DNA of 64,000 bases from an uncultured Clostridia bacterium (GTDB lineage: Bacteria > Bacillota > Clostridia > Lachnospirales > Lachnospiraceae): assembly GCA_946629525.1 (NCBI GenBank), contig CAMOXU010000002.1:1-64000 (forward strand), in the 5' to 3' direction. Of the stretch, positions 20,101 through 32,100 are shown one piece after another. Both the position numbers and the translations under genes were made by a program. Within the stretch, counting starts at the first letter, position 1; each line of letters starts with the position of its first letter. The notes under the pieces are model-generated. The model did no database searches and was not told the origin of the DNA. It saw only the letters and a list, made by a program, of their open reading frames with translations.

Positions 20101-23100
20101 ATGCCGGATGCGGATGTCGTCCTCGAAGCTTCCTATACAAAGAAGAATACCAATGACACGCCCTACGAGGACGATCTCTCTGATCTCTTCAATGACGACA
20201 GAGACCAGGACGGCGAAGGTCCGGCACCCTCGGCGATGTTCGAGAACGGCACCCAGGGCGGCGGAGACGCAGATACAACGAGTCCGAACGGACAGTACAC
20301 GATCACTTCCTATACACAGAAGGAGAACAGCAAGAATCTGGGCTCCGTGTTCAATGAGAACGGAAAGGCCAATGAGAACGACACAGTCGTGATCACAGTC
20401 AATCCGGCAAAAGATTATGAACTGAAGGAAGGAACACTGAAATACACCTATACGGAAGATGGCACTGAGAAGACAGAGACCATCCAGAAGACGAACGGCG
20501 CATACTCCTTCAAGATGCCGAAAGCGGACGTCAAGCTTTCCGCTGAGTTCCAGAAGAAGGACGGCTCCGGCAGCTCCGAGACCAAGTCCTCCGACAATAT
20601 GTACGGTGCGATCGCATTTACATTTGCAGGAAACTGGAATCTGGTCTATGTGGATACGACGGGCGTTCTCTTCGCGAACAAAGGACTTTCTCTCGATGGC
20701 AAGGCAAATTCGAAAGTGCTCACACTTGCGGATGCCTCCAAGGTGACCGAGGCTGCTTCACAGGCTTCGAAGTCCGACACAGAGAAGAAGGAAGAGAAGA
20801 AGAACGAACAGAGCGGCAATACACCGGGCGGCAATACCGAAGGCGGTAATACACCGGGCGGTAATGAAGGCGGCAGCGAGAGCGGAAGCAGCGAAGGCGG
20901 CGACCCGGCTCCTACTGTCACACCTGGCGGCAATGAAGGCGGCAGCGAGAGCGAGAGCGGAAGCAGTGAAGGCGGCGACCCGGCTCCTTCCGTTACACCG
21001 GGTGACAATTCGGGTTCCGGAAGCTCCGAGGGAGGAAACTCCGGCGATGCTCCGGCTGCGGATCCGACCGGCGGCGACGCTCCGGCAGCAGACCAGGGCG
21101 GCTCCGGTGACGAGAACGAAGAAGACAACGCAGCACCTCTTACCGGTGCGAACGGCGACGAAGCTCCGGCTCCGGCTCCGTCGGAAGGCGGAAATTCCGG
21201 AAGCGGCAGCGGAAGCTCCGAGAGCGGAAACTCCGGCAGCGGCAATAACGACGGCGGAAATTCCGGAAGCGGAAACTCCGGCAGCAACGAGGAGAAGAAA
21301 TCCGAAAAGCTCAATCTTGGCGGCGCACTTTCTCTCGGTGTTACCAAAGTCGTCAACAAGGCCTACATCAAGGCCGGCCAGATCTACGCGAACGGCCTGG
21401 ATATCAAGGCGGCCACAGGCACAGCCGGCACACCGCTGACATCCGTAGTCAAAGCATTTGCAGGAAACGCCAAGGCTTCCACTGCGATCGGCGGAAGTAT
21501 AGCGATTCACGTAGTGACGGATAAGACCAGCGCGTTCATCGCAAAGGGAGCGACGGTCAATCTGCAGACAGATTCTCCGCTCTCTGTTAAGAGCGAGGGC
21601 TTCAGCAAGGTCATCACTGTAGCGGATGCGGCAAACGCCGGCAATGGCGAGGAACTGGGTGTCGGCGCGGGACTTGGAGTTGAGGTCAATGGCCATGACG
21701 TCTACAGCGGAATTGAAGACGGAACGGATATCAAGTCCTACAAGAAGCTCGTGGAAGCGGACGCATCCAAGGGCATCACGCTTTCTGACATTGAGAATGC
21801 GGTCGCAAAGGGAATCGAGACTTCGGCTCCGACCCTTTCGAAGATCGATGTGACTGCAGATCATACAGGTGACGATCGTCTCCTGGTCACATCCGGCGCA
21901 GGCGGAAAGACCGGCGGCGCGGGATCGCTCGCTGTCATGTACAGCGGTATTGATACCAAGGCATATATCGGCGAGGCGAAGGAAGCGGATGAGCTTCTCA
22001 CCGCAGCCGGCGACCTCAATGTAAAGGCCAACAACAAGGAGACAAGAGAGATGGCTGCAGACGCTGCATCGGGCGGCGAAAGCACGGGAGTCGGCGTGAA
22101 TCTGATGATCACGATCGAGAATGACAGCAGCCGCGCTTATACCAAGAGATCTCTCAAGGCACAGAATATCAACGTAAAGTCCAACTCACAGGTCAAGACC
22201 AAGTCGCGCAGCCGTTCGAGCGCAAAGGGGGCAAAGGCAGACAACGCCAAGAAATCCGCTTCCGAAGGCGACGGCTCGGACGGTGCCTCGGACAAACAGG
22301 CGGACAAGGCAGTCGGCGGAGCGACTAAGCTTGCTGGCCAAGGAACGAACAACGTCAACACGGGAACAGGCAATTCTCTCACAGCCAACAGACAGAAGGC
22401 CAAGTCCTCTGAAGGCAGTGTGGAGATCGCCGCAGCACTTACCCTCAATATTCAGTACAACACATCCGAAGCGAAGATCCTCGGCGGAAAGAATGTTACG
22501 ACCGTTGAAGACCTGAATGTCATCGCTGAGGACAAGATGGATGTCGATGTCCTTGCAAGCGGCGCAGCGACCAACTCTACAACGGGTATCGGCGTTGCCG
22601 CAGCTGTATCGAGCATTGAATATGACACCGTAGCTTCTGTCGCGGCGGAGAATGTAGCTGCAAAGAATCTGACTGTAAAGGCCGGATTTGCGACCGCAGC
22701 GGAAGACGCGACGAAGACAGATCTGCTGCACACCAATAAGACAGAGGCGATCGCAGGCGCGGGCGCCAAGAATGTCGGTGTTGCGGGCAGTCTGGCGATC
22801 GGCGTAGTAGATGGCTCGAATAAGGCAGTCATCGAGAAGGAAAATGTCACGAGCACTGCATCCGGAAAGCTTATCGTAGAGGCGATCGGCGGCCACAAGG
22901 AAGAGACGACAGCCTCTGCCAAGGCGACGAAGGAAGGCTCTGCTGATAAGAACAAGCAGACAACGGATTCTGCTGAGACAAAGAAGGAAGATGGCAACGT
23001 CGGTATCGGTGCAACCTTCGCGCTCGATATAGTGAATACCGAGACGGAAGCTGAAGTTGACAGCGCAACAGCAAAGGGCGTAAGTGTCCTGATCAATGCG

Positions 23101-26100
23101 GTTGACAATGACTTCCGTCAGACGACATCCGCTTCCGGTACAGATCCTGTCACGGTCAAGAAGGAAGGCGAAGGCCAGAATATCAACGGGACAGCGGTCG
23201 ATGCATCGGTGGCACTCGGCATCGTCGACAATGTAGTCAATGCCAAGGTCGGAGAGAACACTGCTGTCTATGCGACAGGCGAAGCGAAAGCTGATTCCGG
23301 CAAGGTAACAGACCGCAAGCTCGATGACAATGCGGCAATCGCGGATGCGGATATCTTCGTCAAGGCAACGACGAACAGCAAGGCCGATACAAAGGCAAGC
23401 GGTTTTGCTACGGCAGACAACAGCGCGGTCGGCGCGGCAGTTGCAATCAATATTGCTTCTTCCGAGGCGAACGCAAAGATGAACGGCAGACTCTATGCGA
23501 ACGGCAATGTGCTCGTCAAGGCATATTCCTATGATGAGGACGACAGCCTGGCTCTTGCGACAGCGATCGGTGCGGATATGCAGCGCTTCCTGACCAAGTT
23601 CCAGAGCAACGAGTCCGACAGCGAAGAGAAGAAGAAGCAGGATGCCGAGAAGACAAAGACCGGCGATAACAAGAACACGAAGCAGAGCAATCAGAATAAT
23701 GAAACTGCAACAAATATCAATAATGCTCTGAACAAGAACAAGAAGGCAGAGGGTGAAAATGCTGAAAACAGCAAGTCCCTTTCCCAGAATGCTCTCGGAA
23801 CACAGGACACAAGGGCTGAGGGAACAGAGAACAGTACTGTCCAGAATGCGCAGACCAATGCAAACCAGGAAGCTTCGAACAATTCTTCGAATGTTCCGGC
23901 GAACGGTACGAACAACAACAGCGCAAAGGGAACCAAGATCCGCGTCGCAGCGGCAATCGGTCTCAACATAACGTCTCATACGGCCAACACGATTGTGACC
24001 GGACTCATCTCCGAGAGCAACCAGAATGCAGTTATTGAGGCGATCAACCACAGCAACGGAACGACGAAGGGCTCTGCTGCAACAGCTACGATGGCTGACG
24101 GCGGCAAGGACAGCTACAACATCTCTCTCGGTGTAGGCATAGCTGTAAACCACAACAAGACGATCGTCAAGGTCGGTGATGAGAAGAAAGAAGCTCATGT
24201 AGAGTCTGCGGGCAACATCATTGTCAAGGCGGAAAACACACAGAACCTCGACGGCGCGTATAAGGGTCTCCTCACCGTTCAGTCGGTTGCCGGAACATCG
24301 GCAGGCGGATCCAATTTCGCAATGGCCGGAGCAGTCTCTATCCTGTACTCTGCGACAGACACAGAAGTATCTGTTGGGAACAACTCCGATATCATGACCA
24401 AGGCCGGCGGCAATGTCTCCATCTTCTCTACGGACAAGAGCAAATATGCTGTCCGCGCGGCAGGTGTCGAGGCAGGAAGATCTGCAAAGGGCGGAGTAGG
24501 CGCTGCATTTATCAACGTATATGCTGACGATGTAGTACGCACGCTGATCGGTGACAAGGTCACCATCAAGGGCAACGATGTAGCTATCTATGCGGAGAAG
24601 GCAAAGGTAGACTGGTCTGATTACAAGAGTACATTTGAATTCAGCCACTACATCAAGTTCACCAAGGATAAGGAAAGGGATACAAGCAGCCTGATCCATA
24701 TCAATTACAACAGCAAGTCTTCTGAGAAGAAGGACGGAGAAACTACTCAGAACGATTCTCAGAAAAATGCTGATAACAAGACGATCGAGGTCTACAAGAA
24801 TCTCAATGATGTTGAGAACATCCTTGCGAAACTTGACGACCTGAACTTCCTCTCCAGCACGAACTATTATCTGGAGGCAATCTCCGGTGCGATTGCGACA
24901 GGCGGCGAGGACGATAAATTCGCGGCAGCCGGCTCTATTGCGCTTCTCTTTGAGAACGTGACAGTCGAGACAATCCTCGGGAAGGAAGTTGTGATCGAGG
25001 CAGCAAATGATGTACGTATCGAGGCGGCATCGGATGTCACTGCAAGAGAACTGGTCGGCGGCGTGAGCTTCGACGGAAGCGCAGACGCAACGATCGGCGC
25101 GACAGTAGCAGTCATCTCCACGGACAACACGATCCGCACAGTCGTGGGTGACAGCGATGTCATCACGGCAGGCAATACGTATAAGCAGACTTCCTCAGAG
25201 ATGAATAACAGCCTGATGGTGACCTTTGCGGGAACCCATGCTGATAAGGTCTCTGTGGCAGGTACGATTGCAATCGGCGTTACTGACGATGACATTTATG
25301 CAGGCGTCAGCGACAATGCACAGATCACATCGAAGGGTGAGGCCGAGATCAAGGCTCATCTTGAGAATGATATTCTTGAGATCGTTGGTACACTTGCAGA
25401 GAGCGAGAAGGTCGCTGTCGGCGGTGTCATCAATGTTCAGGCAAGCACAAGCAAGACCGCGGCGGAAGCCGGAACTTCTGCACATATCACAAGTACAGAA
25501 GATTCTGTGAAGCTGACAGCAGAGACTGAGGAAGATTTCGTCAGTGTCATCGCAGCAGCTTCGGCGGCAACGGGAACTGCTCAGGTCGCAGCTGTTCTGA
25601 ACGTCCTTACATCCGACAGCAAGACATATGCCAATACAGGTGCATCGACATTTGAGGCAGCCAAGGATGTTATCATCAAGGCGAATACAGACAGCGATAT
25701 CGTGACAGTCGACCTGACAGCAGGTTATGGTAAGAAAGTGGCAGTGGACGGCATCCTTTCCGTCAACGTGCTGAGACGTAAAGTCGCAGCGCTGGTCGGA
25801 GAGAATTCTGAAATCATTGCAGGTGAAAACGCACAGATCCTGTCCTCTCTCGACGAGAACATAGTCATGGTCCTTGTCAGTGCAGCAGGATCTCAGAAGG
25901 CAGGTATCAGCGGACTGATCCCGATCATTGTCAATAAGAACATTGTTCGTACAGTGATCGGCAATGTGGATGTGGATGATGCTCTTACGAATACCGAAGA
26001 TATTAAGAACGGTATGGATGAGAACACTACCACAATCACGGCAGAGGGCAACATCTATGCTGATTCCAGAATCGACTCTGATTCAGTCTTTGTCCAGCTC

Positions 26101-29100
26101 TCCTTCGGATTCGGTAAGGATGTAGGCGTAGGCGCTACGATTTCTACTGTTGTACAGCAGAATCTCGTAGACACCATCGTCAACAACTGGGCAGCCCTCA
26201 AGGCTATGGCAAAACTTCCGGCAATCAATGTTTCCAAACCCGGAAAAGATGCTGACGGTAAAGACAGAACAGATTCGAAGACCGGTATTATTCTGTACGC
26301 TTCTGCTAAGGCTGACGTCACAATGGTATCCCTGAGCGGGGCCGGCGGAAAGACAGCTGCAGTCGGCGGAACAATTAATACACTGATCGTAAACAACACA
26401 GTACGCGCACATGTACGTGATCACGCGACTCTGTTATCCGGTGTTGATCTGGATGAGTGGGCAGCAGATGACAGCTATGCGGTCGAAAGAATCGATGGCT
26501 CGAATGATGCAGACATCGATGTGGAGGCTGACTCGTATGCAGACGTCGTCGACGTGGTCGGCGGGCTCTCCGGAGCACAGACAGCTGCAGTCGGCGCAAC
26601 GATCGCGTATCTCGGTCTGAATACCAAGGTAGAGACGCTGACGAACGCTTCCTATATGCTTGCAAGCGGCCAGATCGATGTCAAGGCGCTGAGCAATGAT
26701 ATCGTCTTCCTGTTTACAGTAGCAGGCGGCGGTGCCGGAACAGCAGCGGTCGCGGGCAATGCGGCAGTCGTCAATGTAGATAACTTCACAAAGGCTGAAG
26801 CAAGACAGGTCCTTCGCGCAGATAAGGCAGTCAATGTCGTTGCATCTGCAAAGGAAGACCTTACCAATGTAGGTCTCTCAGCGACAGGTGCCGGAACAGC
26901 AGCAATTGCAGCGACCGGTGTAGTGATCAATCTTGATTACGATACCTATGCAAGGATCTACGATGCAGCGGATATCAGAAGCAATGAAGTAAATCTTACT
27001 GCTTCTACAATTTCCAAGCTTAATGGCTTTGCAATCGGCGCAGAAGGTGCCGGAACAGCAGCAGTCGGCGGTTCTCTTGAAGTGATCGTCGTTGGCGGTT
27101 CCACAAAGGCAGTTGTCGGCGCGTTTGCACAGATCAGAGGCGTGGACACAACTGCAGAGGAAGATGACAGAGCAGGCGAAGTCGTCATTCTGGCATATGA
27201 AGAGATCGATGCACTTGCGGTCGTCGCTACAGTAGGCGGCGCGGGCACTGCTGCGATTGAACTCTCAGTCCTTGTGGCGAGCGTCAACTCTACGGTCAGT
27301 GCAGTTGTAGAAAACCATGTAAAGATCCTCAGCAACGAGAATATTTCCATCAAGTCCGACGCAAGAAGGAACTTCGAGGGATTCATTTTCTCGATCGCCG
27401 GATCCGGAACGGCAGCGATCTCTGCGAATGTCGCTGTTGTATCTGTCGGCTCGAAGCTGAATAAGGATGCTTATGACGCAATCTACCAGAAAAATGGTGA
27501 CAGCTCAGGCGTTGACCCGGTCGCTACAACATCGTACGTCGAGAGCAATGCTGAGTTCAAACCGGCATCAGCGGATGCGAAGAAGTCCAAGACAGGAAAA
27601 CTTTCAGCTGTCATGACGTCTGATGATGAATCTGTCATGAAGATCACAGGCGGAGACAACCTGGAAGGAAATTACGGCAGCTATGGCCAGAACTCCACGA
27701 CAGCTTCCGACGGACAGTCTGTCAATGCGGAGCCCACTGATGAACAGGCCGGCAAGGCTTCTGAGATCATCACGAAGAGCACAACGCAGAATGCGGAGAA
27801 CCTGAAGAATGTTGTAAGCGCGATCATCGGAGCAGCGACAATCGATGCAGAAAAGAACATCAATGTCACGGCTATGGAAATCCAGTCCAGCCTTCTGATT
27901 TCGGGCGCGATTTCCGGCAGCGGCGTGGCAGGCATCGGCGCGAGCATTTCGGTTGAGCTCCTGCACTCCAACGTCCTTGCGGATGTTACGGAGTATGCGT
28001 CTCTTACAGCAGGCAATGACATCAATGTGATCGCATATTCGGGATCGGTCATTCCGACGAACGATAATGGTAAGTCTTTCAAGTACCAGGATGCTAATTT
28101 CAATGACACCATGAATTCCGGAAAGGTCATGGATCAGCTCAAGGAGCAGGGCATTGCTAAGGGCGATTATAAGACCAAGGAACTTGGTATCTATGTTATT
28201 GGTGTCGTAATTGGCGGCGGCGGAGCAGTAGGCGTCAGCGCATCGATCGCTTATGTAGGTGTATCCACAGATGTGAGAGCACTTATGCAGGGTGCGATCA
28301 ACAGCGCAAAGAACGTCGATGTTCATGCAACATACAACTATGATTCACTTCACAATATTCTCATCGGAGCCGGCGGCGGTTTCTACGGCGGAATTTCCGC
28401 AACAGTCGCTCTTACATACTTCGATGGAAATGCGGAAGCTGGAATCACAAAGACAGCAAAAGTCAACAATGTGACTGAAAAGGTATATGTCCATGCAGAC
28501 GGTCTGGCAGGTGTATCACCGGTCGGCGTCTCCGGATCCTTCGGGGTCGGTGCAGCTGCAGCATCCATCACAGTGTCCGCGAACCGTTCTACGGTGCAGG
28601 CATATGTCGGAAGAGGAGCCCTCATCAATACTCCGGATGCAGAACTTGTCGTCACATCGGATGTGACATCCAATGCGAATCCGACGATCGTAACTGTGAC
28701 GGTTGGCATTGGCGGTGTCAGCATCAATGTCATGGTCTCCCTCAATGAGGCGAAGAACCTTGCATTCATCGGAAGAACACCGAAGGTCGACGGAGCAGAT
28801 ATCGATGCAGTGGAAGGCGCGAACGGCAGCGGCAACAACACGATCACAACGAAGAGCGTGGATGTGAAGGCTGATGCAAAAGCGACATCGACACTGGATA
28901 GCTATTCATTCGCAGTACAGGGTATCGGTCTTAACGGAGCGGTTACCGTTGCGAACTCGAAAGTCATCAATACAGCTTACGTGGCGGATACCAACATCAA
29001 GACGGGAGATCTTACGATCAAAGCAATCCTGAACAATGATATCCACTCCTACTCCCTTGGCGCTACGATCTCGGGAATTTCGGGCGGTGTTCAGGTAGCA

Positions 29101-32100
29101 GTCGGACGGATCAAGAGTATTAACCTTGCACATCTGGATACAACCAATGTGAAGGTCAATGCGACGAACGTCAATGTCAATGCGGGCGATGCGGATGAGA
29201 ATAACCGCGTCAAGGCATCTGTCGATGTCAAGATCATGATCGCTCTCAACATCAGCGGACTTGAGCTTGGTGTCAACGTTGCGTACGCAAAGAACGATCT
29301 GACAAATACTGCGGAGATCATCGGTGTGAAGACAAAGACAGCAGAGCCGGCCATTACGGCAGCCAGCGATATCAATGTATTCGCAGGGGCGAACTCGGTT
29401 GTCAAGGCCGTCACAGCATCGGGTCTCAGTGTCAGTGCAGGAAGTATCTCAGTGAGTATCTCCTCCGCTTATCAGACAGCAAAACAGAGAGCGCAGGTCT
29501 ACTACGGAACAATTGAGGCGAAGAACCTCAACGTGAGAACGTTCTACAATACTGAGAAAGGCAAGTTCAATACAGCGGAAGAGCATTCTGTAGATAAAAT
29601 GAGCACAGATCGCGGAGCATTCGCGGAAGTTGTTCAGGGTGCATACGGAAGCGTTAACCTTGGTGTGATTCGAATCTCCGTAGCTACGGCAGACTTTGAT
29701 GCGACATCTCTTGCATCTGTTTACGGATCATTTGTCAATGTTCACGAGAAGACGGATGTACAGACTGCAGGTGAGTCTTATGCTGAGACATCTATTAAGA
29801 TGCCGCGGATCAATATCAATCTTGGTCAGGTCGGTGTAGCGGTCTCCAATGCCAAGGCTGGCGGCAAGTTCCTTGCGGAAGTTGTCATGCAGCATGGCCA
29901 GAACCTGACGACGAAGGATCTCTTCACAGCAGTATTCTACGCTGCAGGATCCAAGGCAGAGACGGTGCCGGCCGGTGGCGGACTCAACCTTTCGGTCAGC
30001 GGTCTTAATATCAGCTACAACCGGGCAAATGCAAAGACGGATGTAACCGGTGAGGCGGCTGTCAAGAGAGGCGTTCATGTCACGAACAATGCGAAGGTAT
30101 ATGTCAATGGCAAGTCTTCGTCTTACGCAGGTGTCGGCGTATATACAGTAAAGATTTCCGGCATTGAGGTCAGCGGTACGCAGGTGAAATCCGAGAATAT
30201 CGCGACACAGAGAGCACATCTCGATACCGAAGGGGATGAGACGGACATTGACAATGATCTTACGATCAAGAGCGTTTACAACTATCTCGAATATAAAGTT
30301 ATCGATAAAAAGTCGGTGGGTGGAGCGGTAGCTATTACCGGCTACAAGGACAGCTACAAGGAAGGCGACAAAGAAGTCAAGTCCGGTGTCTCGTTCTCAC
30401 TGATCGGCTTCCAGATGACGGAAGCAGAGGTAATCAGCAAAGTCATCAATGAAGCTTACATCTATGAGCGTGGTATAGTCAGAGTCGGAAATAACGCAAT
30501 CATTAGGGCAGAATCCACGACAATGGCTTACGGAAATGTCATTGATGGTTTTAGCGCAAGCCTGCTGAAGGATACAGCAGTGATGGTAACGTCTTATACA
30601 CAGGATGTTACAAAGGCGTCTACCGGAAATTACCTCATGCTTTTTGTAGGGAATCTTTTCAATCTGATTTCCAGTTCGAATGCGACCAGTAGGGCGTATT
30701 CGGTATCAGGAGGAGCCGTATCTCTCTTTGACAAGATGAAGGGCTTCGTTACAGCTGGTGTTGGTGATTACTATCAGGAAACACCGGGTAAAAAGATACT
30801 CGACAGCGGCAATTATGATGAGTCTCAGGATGAAGAGAACAAGAAGATCAGAGAGAAGTACGGTTATGAGCGATCTGATGCAGTTGTCGGAAAGAACAGC
30901 TACGTTGAGGCCGCTGTACTTCGCCTGGAAGCGACGAACAATGCTACGACGGATGCAGCTCTGATCGGAGGACTTAAGATTTCGTTTACAGGATCTTCCT
31001 ACTGTGTCGTTCCGACATTGGTACATACCTGGTCAGGTGTTGATGTCGAAGACGGTGCTGTGGTCATTGCCAGAACAGGAAATGCAAACTTTGTATCCGA
31101 TGCTGCAGCGAATTCTACAGCAGAAATTAATGACAGCAGCGTAGGCGCTTACTTCAAAGGAAACAGAAAGTTCCCGTACAGCTATGTGGGACAGAAGGCA
31201 TTCGTTGAATTCAGCGATAGGTCTTTCGTAGTTGCAGAGAAGGATATAAATGCTAGTGCATCGGCCAAAGCCTATGTATACACGAAATCCGAGACTGAGA
31301 CAAAAGACTTCTTCTCTGAAGGTTATGCGTATGTTTTGAACTACATCCAGAGAAATATCGATATTGATCTGAGAGATCAGGCAAGACTTCGTACATATCT
31401 GGGTAATATCAATCTGAGGGTAACAGCCGGTGAAGGGGATAATATTACATCCTATTCAAAGGAACACAAGAATGAGTTTGATTCTGATATGGGAACACGT
31501 GCTGATAACCTGATCAGGAATCATGCGGTCATCACGACAGGCAGAAATGCCGAGATCTATGCACCGTTCGGACAGGCTAATCTGACAGCAGTAAACGGTG
31601 ATCAGACTGGCAAGAACAATAAGGTGTATGCTCATTCGCTCTCGGATATCGGATCCTTCTACGCGGGAGGAAAGACTTACACGAACAACTTCTACAGAAC
31701 AAATATTGAGGTGGTCATTGATCATTCCAATATTATTGCGAGCAACGTTACAATGAAGGCACTGGAAGGATATCTGAATCTTACTACAGAGACATATCCA
31801 CACTCATTATCGGCATTCTGCTTCGGAATGGGAACATATGCAGATACGAGACTGGAGTTCTTTAACAGGGTCTATATCAAAAATGGCTCTAATATCAGGG
31901 CATACCAGTCCTTCAAAGCACTTGCAACCGGCGAATCCAGCGATGAAGGAATAGAGAGTGAAATTCTCACCAAGACCGGAAACAAAGGCGGATCTCTCGG
32001 CTGGACCAACGGTTATGCAACGCTTAAAGGCGGTCAGCAGAATAGAATCGTTCTTGAGAACTCTATCATTCTCTCGAGAAAGGTAGATCTGAAAACGAGT

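Noticed and set aside
22186-24699. 837-aa minus-strand ORF inside giant gene 1
   Set aside because: Antisense shadow of a repetitive, biased-codon gene; Cys/Arg/Ile-rich with no domain-like pattern and no RBS logic. Other antisense ORFs in the 17-33 kb and 54-64 kb regions are rejected for the same reason.
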